A DNA stretch of 23,007 bases from assembly GCA_938038205.1 (NCBI GenBank), contig CALHSA010000020.1, positions 1-23,007 of the forward strand, written 5' to 3'. The stretch is from an uncultured bacterium. Its GTDB lineage: Bacteria; Bdellovibrionota_C; UBA2361; JANWWW01. The position numbers and the translations under genes were made by a program. Below, in pieces: positions 1 through 7,349 of the stretch. Positions within the stretch are counted from its first letter, which is position 1; the number at the start of each line of letters is the position of its first letter. The notes beneath the pieces are model-generated. The model had not been told where the DNA came from, did not search any database, and saw only the letters and a program-made list of their open reading frames with translations.

Positions 1-23
1 TAACCAACTCAAAACTTTCTATA

Positions 24-1649
24 TTACATCATATCCATTCCAGCTCCTGGAGCATGAGAGTGTGGTTCTTCTTTCTTAGGCTCTTCAGCTATCATGCAGG
101 CAGTTGTTAAAGCAACGCCTGCAACTGATGCTGCTTTTTCAAGAGCTGTTATAACAACCTTGGCAGGATCGATCACTCCTGCTTTGACAAGATCTTCATA
201 CTGGTCCGTTGCAGCGTTATAACCATAGTTTCCTTTTCCTTTTCTTACCTCATTTACAACAACCCAACCAGGTTGACCAGCATTTTCAGCTATCTGATAG
301 CAAGGATACTGACAAGCTTTCTTAATAATGTCAACACCGGCTTGCTCTGATGGATTATCACTCTTAAGTTTTGATAAAGCTTCAGAGGCCCTTATCAATG
401 CAACACCTCCACCAGGAACTATTCCACTTTCAGCAGCAGCTTTGGTTGCATGAAGAGCGTCTTCAACTCTAGCTTTCTTTTCTTTCATTTCAACTTCAGT
501 AGCAGCGCCAACATGAATGACTGCTACTCCACCGACCAGTTTAGCTAATCGCTCTTGAAGCTTTTCCCTGTCATAGTCTGAGGTGGTTTGCTGAATCTGA
601 GCTTTAATTTGTTCAACTCTTGCTTTGATGTCTTCTTTCTTACCTGCTCCATCAATAATTGTAGTTTCTTCTTTACCAACTACGACTTTCTTTGCTCTTC
701 CTAAGTCAGAGATATTAACATTTTCTAATTTGATACCTAGATCCTCTGTTATGCACTTACCTCCCGTTAAAATTGCAATGTCTTCTAACATAGCTTTTCT
801 TCTATCTCCAAACCCTGGAGCTTTTACTGCACAAACATGAAGTGTTCCTCTTAGTTTGTTGACCACCAAAGTTGCTAGTGCTTCACCTTCAACATCTTCA
901 GCAATTATTAATAGTGGCTTACCACTTTTCGCAACTTGCTCAAGTATTGGTAATAGTTCTCTCATGTTAGATATTTTCTTTTCGTGTATTAAAATGTACG
1001 GATTATCAAGTTCTGCCTCCATTCTTTCTGGATTTGTTATAAAGTATGGGCTTAGATAACCCCTATCAAACTGCATACCTTCTACCACTTCAAGAGTAGT
1101 TTCCAACCCTTTAGCCTCTTCAACAGTAATTACTCCTTCTTTACCAACCTTTTCCATAGCTTCAGCAAGTATCTCACCAATCTCTGAGTCATTATTCGCT
1201 GAAATTGTCCCAACTTGAGCGATCTCTTTTTTGTTTTTGGTCGGAACCGCCATCTTTTTGATTTCATCAACAACAACTTTGACCGCCGAATCGATTCCCC
1301 TCTTAACACTCATTGGGTCATGACCAGCTGCAATTAATTTTAGCCCTTCGGAGTAAATCGCATGAGCTAAAACAGTGGCGGTTGTTGTACCATCCCCAGC
1401 TTCGTCAGAGGTTTTTGACGCAACCTCTTTGACAAGCTGAGCTCCCATGTTCTCAAATTTATCTTTCAATTCAATCTCTTTTGCGACTGTTACACCGTCC
1501 TTTGAGACCACCGGGCTCCCAAATTGTTTTTCAATAACAACGTTTCTGCCCCTGGGTCCCATTGTTACCCTCACTGCATCAGCCAGTGTGGTAACACCAT
1601 TTAAAATTAACTCACTTGCTTCAAATCCAAACTTTAATCTCTTAGCCAT
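24..1649 (-). CDS. groEL: 60 kDa chaperonin GroEL
   Basis: Large subunit of the cytosolic GroEL/GroES folding machine, an ATP-driven double-ring chaperonin. The 541-residue length is typical. Family landmarks are intact: the ATP-binding segment [14 protein letters not shown] near residue 30, [11 protein letters not shown] near residue 85 with the catalytic Asp of GDGTT, the apical substrate-binding region and the nucleotide-binding [10 protein letters not shown] near residue 410. The C-terminal tail is a short His/Gly/Met-rich version ending MDMM instead of long GGM repeats. The ATG is preceded by a strong SD (AAGGAGGA) in the 24-nt gap after groES, so the two genes form one groESL operon read leftwards. 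No obvious terminator hairpin is seen in the 23 bases left before the window edge. Confidence 0.98.
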   Translation of the reverse strand: MAKRLKFGFEASELILNGVTTLADAVRVTMGPRGRNVVIEKQFGSPVVSKDGVTVAKEIELKDKFENMGAQLVKEVASKTSDEAGDGTTTATVLAHAIYSEGLKLIAAGHDPMSVKRGIDSAVKVVVDEIKKMAVPTKNKKEIAQVGTISANNDSEIGEILAEAMEKVGKEGVITVEEAKGLETTLEVVEGMQFDRGYLSPYFITNPERMEAELDNPYILIHEKKISNMRELLPILEQVAKSGKPLLIIAEDVEGEALATLVVNKLRGTLHVCAVKAPGFGDRRKAMLEDIAILTGGKCITEDLGIKLENVNISDLGRAKKVVVGKEETTIIDGAGKKEDIKARVEQIKAQIQQTTSDYDREKLQERLAKLVGGVAVIHVGAATEVEMKEKKARVEDALHATKAAAESGIVPGGGVALIRASEALSKLKSDNPSEQAGVDIIKKACQYPCYQIAENAGQPGWVVVNEVRKGKGNYGYNAATDQYEDLVKAGVIDPAKVVITALEKAASVAGVALTTACMIAEEPKKEEPHSHAPGAGMDMM

Positions 1650-1673
1650 ATTTTCCTCCTTTTGAAAATCAGT

Positions 1674-1973
1674 TTAGTTTTCAACTACTCCTAATACATC
1701 ATCCTCTCTCATAATAAGATACTCTTGGCCATCTAACTTTATTTCTGTGCCTGCGTACTTGCTAAATAGGATCCTGTCGCCTTCCTTCACTTCTAGTGGA
1801 CAAACCGAACCATCATCTTTGATTCTTCCCTTACCCACAGCTAAAATCCTGCCAAGCTGAGGCTTTTCCTTGGCAGTGTCGGGTATATACAAACCACCCG
1901 GTGTTTTTTCTTCTGATTCTAACCTTTCAACAACAATCCTATCATGTAATGGTCTGATCTTTGGCTTCTTCAT
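1674..1973 (-). CDS. groS: 10 kDa co-chaperonin GroES
   Basis: Heptameric lid of the GroEL chaperonin. The 99-residue protein has the expected N-terminal beta-barrel start ([15 protein letters not shown]), the mobile-loop region [19 protein letters not shown] around residues 20-37, and the usual core [33 protein letters not shown]. It is the first gene of the groESL operon, 24 nt before groEL. The start is fixed by the conserved N-terminus and by AAAGGAGGA ending five bases before the ATG. Unlike several other first genes in this window it has a real 5' leader. A heat-shock-type promoter is possible upstream. I see no CIRCE inverted repeat. Confidence 0.98.
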   Translation of the reverse strand: MKKPKIRPLHDRIVVERLESEEKTPGGLYIPDTAKEKPQLGRILAVGKGRIKDDGSVCPLEVKEGDRILFSKYAGTEIKLDGQEYLIMREDDVLGVVEN

Positions 1974-1994
1974 AACTTCCTCCTTTACGTCTAA

Positions 1995-2026
1995 TATCTA
2001 TGATAACGACCTTGGAAAAATTCAAG
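1995..2026 (-). promoter_or_regulatory. Candidate groESL promoter
   Basis: Read on the minus strand, CTTGAA (2026-2021) resembles a heat-shock sigma32 -35 box. About 15 nt on is TATCAT (2005-2000), which keeps only the CAT of the sigma32 -10 consensus. A vegetative reading is TTGAAT (2025-2020) with TAGATA (2000-1995) at a 19-nt spacing. Neither is a perfect match. The -35 TTGAAT is the mirror image of the -35 of the divergent gene on the other strand, six bases away. Confidence 0.35.
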
Positions 2027-2031
2027 TTTTT

Positions 2032-2060
2032 TTGAATGAGCGCCTCTCATAAACTAGAAT
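2032..2060 (+). promoter_or_regulatory. Sigma70-type promoter of the hydrolase-like/prfA operon
   Basis: TTGAAT (2032-2037), a 17-nt spacer and TAGAAT (2055-2060) form a near-consensus vegetative promoter. Only nine bases separate the -10 from the ATG at 2070, so transcription should begin at or within about three bases of the start codon. An inverted repeat AACTAG-N4-CTAGTT (2052-2067) overlaps the -10 and the expected start point. Confidence 0.6.
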
Positions 2061-2067
2061 ACTAGTT
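2052..2067. promoter_or_regulatory. Operator-like inverted repeat over the -10 box
   Basis: Perfect six-base arms AACTAG and CTAGTT flank AATA. The element spans the -10 hexamer TAGAAT and the predicted transcription start of the gene at 2070. Its position would let a dimeric repressor block RNA polymerase. The arms are short, so chance is possible. Confidence 0.3.
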
Positions 2068-2069
2068 AA

Positions 2070-3116
2070 ATGGCCATTAATTCTGCGGCATCATCTAGCT
2101 TGATTGAATTTAGTTTTGAAATACCTTTTTTGGAAAAGATTAATACTTTTTATGTTGCAAAATTTAATCTGGAAAAATTTAAATCAAGTATCCGCAATTT
2201 TAGTGAAGATACGCACAATAGCTACAAAAATATGATTTTTGATTTTGGGGAGTTAACAAAAATCATTACTTTTTGCTCATTAATGAAAGTTTGTTTGGAG
2301 AAGAGGTTTAAGTTAAACACTCTGATTGGGGAGTTATTTCCCCATTTCAGTTGTGGGTATAAAGAAAATTTGAGAGTCGTAGATATGTTGAATGGTAACG
2401 GCTATTTTGGTCGTTTCTCACCAGCTCAGTTTTTAGAAAGTTTAAATCTTAAATCAAGACCCGGGTTAATTGGATCCAGGTATGCTAAGAAGGTAGTTTT
2501 TAACCAGCTTTGTAGAATTCCGCTACAAAATGAAAAAGGATCATCAGACAATATGAATTTTTTAGTGGTTGATCAAATAATTGAGTTATTATCGTTCGTT
2601 TCTTTAGAGAGATATTTTCAAAGTTTCTTATATGAGCACCTTGGTGAATCTAGTCAGTTTATTGGATTTTTAAATATTCCTAGATTTAGCAGAGTGGCTT
2701 CAAATAAAATTGATCCTGCTTTAAAAAACAAGATTCTTGAAAAAAAATTTATTCAATCAGCGAAAGATTGCGCGGTTTTAGGTGGCTTAGTTGGTTTCTA
2801 TGGAGCTATAGGGGTCGCAGATTCAATTGTTAAATTTTTAATGTGGTTTTTGCGAAGCTTACAAACCCCGGAGAACCCATTTTATGAAATCTTTAACAAA
2901 GCGAAAGCGTATTTAGGATCTGACTGGTTGTTCTTTGATACTTATCTCGATATGCCGTACCTTGCTGATCATAATGGCAATGCGGTTATTTTCGATATGT
3001 CAAAGGGGAATGGAATCGTTTCTTTATGTGATTTAAGAGTTGGGTTATCAAAGGAAGAATTAAAGTGGATAAGGGAGCTCTGCTTTGAAATTTTAGTAGC
3101 CGGACCTAATCTCTAA
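2070..3116 (+). CDS. Degenerate beta-lactamase/serine-hydrolase-fold protein, probably catalytically dead
   Basis: A 348-residue protein whose layout follows the beta-lactamase-related serine hydrolases (PF00144; class C/PBP fold). Residues 57-69 ([13 protein letters not shown] region) align with the family's 'FDLASLTK' active-site helix, but the nucleophilic Ser of SxxK is Glu61 (ELTK 61-64). The second motif, usually Y-S-D/N, is S-S-D (158-160). The later 'GGVAGHAGLFSTADDLAKF' block is recognisable as [20 protein letters not shown] (238-257). The third motif HTG appears as HNG (301-303). Fold kept, catalytic Ser and Tyr lost: I infer a pseudoenzyme. No signal peptide is seen, so it is probably cytoplasmic, unlike most active relatives. 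It leads the operon with prfA, which starts 7 nt after its stop. The family assignment is from motif order, not a search. Confidence 0.6.
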   Translation: MAINSAASSSLIEFSFEIPFLEKINTFYVAKFNLEKFKSSIRNFSEDTHNSYKNMIFDFGELTKIITFCSLMKVCLEKRFKLNTLIGELFPHFSCGYKENLRVVDMLNGNGYFGRFSPAQFLESLNLKSRPGLIGSRYAKKVVFNQLCRIPLQNEKGSSDNMNFLVVDQIIELLSFVSLERYFQSFLYEHLGESSQFIGFLNIPRFSRVASNKIDPALKNKILEKKFIQSAKDCAVLGGLVGFYGAIGVADSIVKFLMWFLRSLQTPENPFYEIFNKAKAYLGSDWLFFDTYLDMPYLADHNGNAVIFDMSKGNGIVSLCDLRVGLSKEELKWIRELCFEILVAGPNL

Positions 3117-3123
3117 GCTATCT

Positions 3124-4188
3124 ATGCTCCAGGAATTTGAGTTAGAGATTATAAAAAAAAAGTTAGAGAAACTACACGAAATTGAGTTTAATCTAGCAAA
3201 CTCAAGCTACTCGAACCCAGAGCAGATTTTATCTCTTCAAAAGGAATACAGTGAGCTTAAGGAGCTCAATGAACTATACACTAGATATCTGAAACTGACT
3301 GAAGATCTTGCAGAGGCTCATCGATTAGAGGAAGAGAATGAGTTTGAAGATTGGATAGAGGATGAAATAAAAAGAATCAAGGCTGATTTAAATGAAGTCA
3401 CCTCTAAGATTAAAGATATAATCACCCCGGAGCATCCCGACGATTTTAAAGATGTTTTTCTCGAAATTCGTGCAGGAGCTGGGGGAGATGAGGCAAGTAT
3501 ATTTGCAGGTGACCTTTTGAGAATGTATCAGAAGTTTTGTGAAAAGAAAGGATGGAAATTTGAGATTCTTGATTTTAACCCTAATCCGGTTGGGGGGTTC
3601 AAGGAAGTAATTGCTTTTATAAAAGGAGAAAAAGTTTACAAACATCTTAAGTTTGAAAGCGGAGTGCATAGAGTTCAGCGTGTGCCTAAAACTGAAGCTA
3701 GCGGAAGAATTCACACCTCAACGGCAACAGTGGCAGTTTTGCCAGAAGTTGAGGAAAAAGAGATTGATATTGATCCAAAGGATTTGAAAATAGAGACTTT
3801 TAGGGCATCGGGAGCAGGTGGGCAATACGTTAATACAACTGATTCTGCAGTTCGGATAACACATCTACCAACTGGTATCGTTGTATCTATTCAAGATGAA
3901 AGAAGTCAGCATAAGAACAAAGAGAAGGCTTTGAGGGTTCTGAGGGCACGAATAAATGAGGTTAAACGTCAAGAGGTTGAAGAGATGCTTAAACAAGAGC
4001 GTAAATCACAGGTTGGGTCTGGAGACAGGTCTGAGAAAATTCGAACTTATAATTTTATGCAGAGTAGGGTTACGGACCATCGAGTTGGAGAATCTTGGCA
4101 TAATCTGGATCAGATACTAGATGGGAATCTCGATGAGATTATTGCATCTGTCTCACAAGCTCTCTCAACTAGAGTTGAAGCAAACTAA
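3124..4188 (+). CDS. prfA: Peptide chain release factor 1
   Basis: Class I release factor that reads UAA/UAG and triggers peptidyl-tRNA hydrolysis. The 354-residue protein has an N-terminal coiled-coil domain (about 1-100), the codon-recognition tripeptide PxT as PKT in [17 protein letters not shown], and the catalytic GGQ in [19 protein letters not shown]. The PxT context and the lack of an RF2 SPF motif mark it as RF1. It starts 7 nt downstream of the hydrolase-like gene with no SD, so its translation probably depends on coupling to that gene. No prmC methyltransferase gene, a frequent neighbour of prfA, is present downstream. Confidence 0.97.
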   Translation: MLQEFELEIIKKKLEKLHEIEFNLANSSYSNPEQILSLQKEYSELKELNELYTRYLKLTEDLAEAHRLEEENEFEDWIEDEIKRIKADLNEVTSKIKDIITPEHPDDFKDVFLEIRAGAGGDEASIFAGDLLRMYQKFCEKKGWKFEILDFNPNPVGGFKEVIAFIKGEKVYKHLKFESGVHRVQRVPKTEASGRIHTSTATVAVLPEVEEKEIDIDPKDLKIETFRASGAGGQYVNTTDSAVRITHLPTGIVVSIQDERSQHKNKEKALRVLRARINEVKRQEVEEMLKQERKSQVGSGDRSEKIRTYNFMQSRVTDHRVGESWHNLDQILDGNLDEIIASVSQALSTRVEAN

Positions 4189-4223
4189 GATCGTGAGTTT
4201 AATGAACATAAAACTATGATTAG

Positions 4224-4252
4224 TTGTTTGATCTTGGCAAAAGTAATACAAT
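4224..4252 (+). promoter_or_regulatory. Promoter of the dksA-like gene
   Basis: TTGTTT (4224-4229), a 17-nt spacer and TACAAT (4247-4252). The -10 ends ten bases before the ATG at 4263. Because the elements lie where a longer TTG-started reading frame would be coding, the promoter argues for the ATG at 4263 as the true start. Confidence 0.5.
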
Positions 4253-4262
4253 ACCAGTTTCT

Positions 4263-4712
4263 ATGAAACATCTCAAAAAGAGGGAGATTCAGGAATTGAG
4301 GGCCATACTAGAATCAGAAAGGGAAAAGGTAATAAATCATGTTAAAAAACTTAGTGAGGCGCAAGAGTTGATGGACACAAATCTTAACGCGGGAGACACA
4401 GCTGACTTAGCTAACATTGAAGTTAATCAGAACAGCTTAAGCAAGATTGGCTCTCGTGAATTAAAGTTAATAAAAAAAATTGATGATTCACTAAGAAAAA
4501 TGGATGAGGGTAGTTATGGCATTTGTGAGGAATGTGGAGAGCCAATTCCTTATAAGAGGCTTCTTGTTAGACCGGTAGCCACGCTCTGTATAGAGTGTCA
4601 AACTCAGAAAGAGCTGAGAGAGAAAAGGTACAGCACCGGAGTTGTTGAGGAAGAAGAAGCATTTGAGTCTGGGGAAGAATCAGGATTCACCTCAGTTATT
4701 GAAGAAGATTAA
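4263..4712 (+). CDS. dksA: DksA/TraR-family RNA polymerase-binding zinc-finger protein
   Basis: DksA-type proteins enter the RNA polymerase secondary channel and modulate initiation, often together with ppGpp. The 149-residue protein has an N-terminal coiled coil (KREIQELRAILESEREKV), the acidic turn NAGDTADLANIE at the coiled-coil tip, and a C4 zinc finger CEECGEPIPYKRLLVRPVA followed by CIEC. The tail is very acidic (GVVEEEEAFESGEESG). The frame can be extended to a TTG at 4224, but the ATG at 4263 matches the usual family start and lies just after a promoter. It sits between prfA and a membrane transporter. Which DksA subclass it belongs to, and whether it responds to ppGpp, cannot be told here. 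Confidence 0.85.
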   Translation: MKHLKKREIQELRAILESEREKVINHVKKLSEAQELMDTNLNAGDTADLANIEVNQNSLSKIGSRELKLIKKIDDSLRKMDEGSYGICEECGEPIPYKRLLVRPVATLCIECQTQKELREKRYSTGVVEEEEAFESGEESGFTSVIEED

Positions 4713-4721
4713 TTAACCTAA

Positions 4722-5963
4722 TTGATTCTAGAGGCTGTATTCATATTAATTGCGGTATCACTCTGGTTTTTTGAGTTTGTTCCAGCACACATTGTTGGTT
4801 TAGGAATTTTTATTTTTGCCCCAGTATTCGGCCTCTTAAGTTGGGGTGAAACTCAAAACCTAATATCAAATACTATCCTTTTGCTTTTTTTGGGGATTTT
4901 TGTTTATGCAAACGCACTAAGTAGAAACAAGGTGCTCCATGTCATTCTACCTTGGTTTTTAAAAGGTGCAAGTCTTACAAGTGAAAGAGTCATTCTTACT
5001 TTAAGTTTGTTCTGTTTTTTTGTAAGTAGTTTTATATCAAACACAGCAGTTGTTGGATTTATATTACCTTTTGCCTCTGAGTTATGTAAGGTAAGTGGGT
5101 CTGAAAATTTTAATAAAAGACTTTTGTTTACTCTAAGTTTTTTCTCTACTTTGGGAGGCTTGTTAACCCCTTTTGGTACGCCACCAAATGGTATTACGAT
5201 ATCGAACTTAGAAAAAGCGGGTTTTCACATAGGTTTTATCGAATGGAGTAGTATGCTTTTACCTTTCTCCTTTTTTGTGGCTTCAGTTGTATATTTTTTC
5301 CTCTGGTTTAAATTTCCATGTCGTGTGGATTTATCTGATAAATTTAAAACGCACGTTCATGGAAGCTTAAACAGGGACCAAAAAGTGTTAATCCTCTTGC
5401 TTTTTACTTGTGTGCTAATTTGGATTATAAATGATTTTTTTGAAGTTGGAGTTCCAATCTGGGTGCCCATTTGGCTTACATGTTTGGTAGGTTTCGTTTA
5501 TAAAGCTGAAGGAGATAGGTTAGTATCTGTTGAGGATATTAGAGGTATTCCATGGGAGGTTATTTTGATTTTCTTAGGAGGAATTTGTCTTGGTGAGGTT
5601 ATTTTAAAATCGAACTTACTTAATTTTTTGATAGAGTCAGAGTACTTAAATTATGTTCCAACTTGGTTAATTGTATCGCTAACTGTGCTACTCTCTGGAT
5701 TCGCTTCCAACACGGCATCTGCAAGTTTATTAACTCCTATATTTTCAATGGTTAGCCCAGAAAAAACATTTCTTGTAGGTATTTCATCGAGTTTTGGTTT
5801 TATACTGCCTATATCAACTCCTACAAATGCGTTGATTTACTCCACTGGGCATATACCACTGCGAGATATGATAAGAACTGGTTTAACAGTTGATATCACA
5901 GGTATAATAACACTACTTGCTTTTAAGCCTATACTTTTCTACCTTTTAAATCTTACTCAATAG
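4722..5963 (+). CDS. SLC13/DASS-type anion:sodium symporter
   Basis: A 413-residue inner-membrane protein with roughly 11 hydrophobic segments. It carries both signature repeats of the divalent-anion:Na+ symporter family: SNTAVVGFILP near residue 107 and SNTASASLLTPIF near residue 327, the two SNT motifs that bind substrate carboxylate and Na+, and also GTPPNGITISN and TPTNALIYSTGHI. Likely substrates are dicarboxylates, citrate, sulfate or a similar anion; the sequence does not choose. The start is TTG at 4722, nine bases after the dksA stop; no ATG or GTG precedes the first membrane segment, and there is no SD, so expression should be weak or coupled. Its 3' end overlaps the convergent repeat-protein gene by 11 nt. 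Confidence 0.85.
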   Translation: MILEAVFILIAVSLWFFEFVPAHIVGLGIFIFAPVFGLLSWGETQNLISNTILLLFLGIFVYANALSRNKVLHVILPWFLKGASLTSERVILTLSLFCFFVSSFISNTAVVGFILPFASELCKVSGSENFNKRLLFTLSFFSTLGGLLTPFGTPPNGITISNLEKAGFHIGFIEWSSMLLPFSFFVASVVYFFLWFKFPCRVDLSDKFKTHVHGSLNRDQKVLILLLFTCVLIWIINDFFEVGVPIWVPIWLTCLVGFVYKAEGDRLVSVEDIRGIPWEVILIFLGGICLGEVILKSNLLNFLIESEYLNYVPTWLIVSLTVLLSGFASNTASASLLTPIFSMVSPEKTFLVGISSSFGFILPISTPTNALIYSTGHIPLRDMIRTGLTVDITGIITLLAFKPILFYLLNLTQ

Positions 5964-7302
5964 CCACATACCAAGCTGCTTGATGATTTGTAGGAGCTGA
6001 ATTCGTAGAGGTATGTTTTACCGCTAAAAGCCTGCCCGATATGGCGGTTGAACCTTGTACCTCCACAGAACATTCAGATTTTTCGGCACTAATAATACAG
6101 CTAATCTCACTATTATTTATTGTTATAGGGGATCCTGAATAAGCATCTATAATTGTAAACCTCCGAATGGTGTTACTCGGAACTTGGTGAGAGACCCAAA
6201 CTGAGAAATATATTCTCCTAAAGCTTCGGTTTAAAAATGAACTAGCTTGAATTCGATTTCCGTATGTATCAGCAGAAAGCCCCGAGAAACCGGCTCCGTT
6301 AATTGCATAGACTCCATTATTAATTAGATCTTTTGTAGAGCCGAAAAATTCCGTAAAGGGGAGATCTTGCAAATTTAAGTTCAGTTTGGTTTTTGTAACC
6401 GATCTATTTGCTAATTTTTCAGATGTAACAGCTTCCTGAGCAAGCTTAGCTGTGGTTACGGCCAGGTTGGCAAGAGAGCTAGATCCAATGGCTCCATCTT
6501 GAATTTTGTCAGCAGTGATGCTACGGTTAGCAATCTGATTAGTACCAACAGCTCCAGCTGCGATATGAGCACTTCCAACTGCACCAGCAGCTATTTTTTC
6601 GGATGTTACGGCCCCAGAAGCCAATTTGGGACTTGTAACAGCTCCGTTTCTAATATGCTCAGTACCAACCGAATCGTTTGTTAAGCCGCTATTCCGAATA
6701 GCATTCCTTACATCATCGGCCAGTTTTGCCATGGTTATTTGATCATCCTTAATTTTATTTGATGTTACTGAATCATCCTTTAAGTGAACTGTATCCACCG
6801 AGTCGTCAGCCAATTTTTCATCTGTCACTGATTTATCTGCTAGAATTCGAGATATAATGTATCCATCTGCAAGTTGAGGTGCATCAATCCTTCTTAAAAC
6901 ATCTGGATGTAATTTTGATAAAGTTACTGATTCAGGTGCCAAATGTCGATTCTGAACTGAGTTATCAGCCAATTCATTTCGATTCATAATTATAGATTGA
7001 AGTTCTGCATTTAGATCTCTAAACTCAATACTACCATCTTTGATAACCCTACTATCAACAGTTTCAGTTCCCAAATGCTCATTTCTGACTGCAAAATCAT
7101 TTATTTCAGCGCTGCTGATCCCCCCTTGTCTCATAATTGCACCAAAAATTCCCGAGTTAACAAGCACTCTAATTTTTTTTGCCCCTTGCACTGGTTGAGT
7201 GCTAAGCACCTTGGTTCTTGGATGCTCATATAAAGTTCTTGTTTGAGCATTTAAATTATACAAACCTAAAATTAAACAACTTATTAAAACTCTCCTTCTC
7301 AT
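5953..7302 (-). CDS. Secreted decapeptide-repeat protein (phage-fibre-like)
   Basis: Unrecognised 449-residue protein. Residues 1-20 form a signal peptide ending LNAQ, so it is probably exported. The middle (about 68-307) is a chain of some twenty ten-residue repeats of the pattern A-[DN]-[GS]-[AS]-V-[TG]-[ST]-x-[KH]-[LI]. Two runs are strictly tandem: four units at 155-194 and ten at 208-307. Similar 'GAVTSAKLA' repeats occur in phage tail fibres and in surface proteins of several bacteria. The last 130 residues are a non-repetitive, beta-rich domain with two Cys (CIISAEKSEC), perhaps a binding head. There are no phage genes nearby. It lies 47 nt downstream of the acetoacetyl-CoA synthetase gene on the same strand but has no evident functional link. 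A fibrous extracellular or outer-membrane adhesin is my inference. Confidence 0.75.
   Translation of the reverse strand: MRRRVLISCLILGLYNLNAQTRTLYEHPRTKVLSTQPVQGAKKIRVLVNSGIFGAIMRQGGISSAEINDFAVRNEHLGTETVDSRVIKDGSIEFRDLNAELQSIIMNRNELADNSVQNRHLAPESVTLSKLHPDVLRRIDAPQLADGYIISRILADKSVTDEKLADDSVDTVHLKDDSVTSNKIKDDQITMAKLADDVRNAIRNSGLTNDSVGTEHIRNGAVTSPKLASGAVTSEKIAAGAVGSAHIAAGAVGTNQIANRSITADKIQDGAIGSSSLANLAVTTAKLAQEAVTSEKLANRSVTKTKLNLNLQDLPFTEFFGSTKDLINNGVYAINGAGFSGLSADTYGNRIQASSFLNRSFRRIYFSVWVSHQVPSNTIRRFTIIDAYSGSPITINNSEISCIISAEKSECSVEVQGSTAISGRLLAVKHTSTNSAPTNHQAAWYVAIE
6382..6681 (-). repeat. Ten tandem 30-bp coding repeats
   Basis: These bases encode residues 208-307 of the secreted protein, ten consecutive decapeptides, for example RNGAVTSPKL, ASGAVTSEKI, AAGAVGSAHI and AQEAVTSEKL. 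A second, four-unit tandem run lies at 6721-6840, encoding residues 155-194. Codons differ between units, so the repeats are old or kept by protein-level selection rather than freshly duplicated. Confidence 0.85.
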
Positions 7303-7349
7303 GTTTTATACTTCTTATTCAGGAATAAATAGAGATTGATTCACTTTTT

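Noticed and set aside
625-1665. Several 60-70-codon plus-strand frames within groEL
   Set aside because: They are antisense shadows of the groEL coding sequence.
1974-2069. CIRCE element for HrcA control of groESL
   Set aside because: No TTAGCACTC-N9-GAGTGCTAA-like repeat is present upstream of groES.
3388-3714. A 108-codon minus-strand frame within prfA
   Set aside because: Antisense to the conserved RF1 core; no motif or ribosome site.
4224-4262. TTG-started N-terminal extension of the dksA-like gene
   Set aside because: The extension overlaps a good promoter (TTGTTT-17-TACAAT) and adds residues not typical of the family; ATG 4263 is preferred.
5953-7302. Prophage tail-fibre gene
   Set aside because: The repeats are fibre-like, but the protein has its own signal peptide and no phage structural, lysis or integrase genes surround it.
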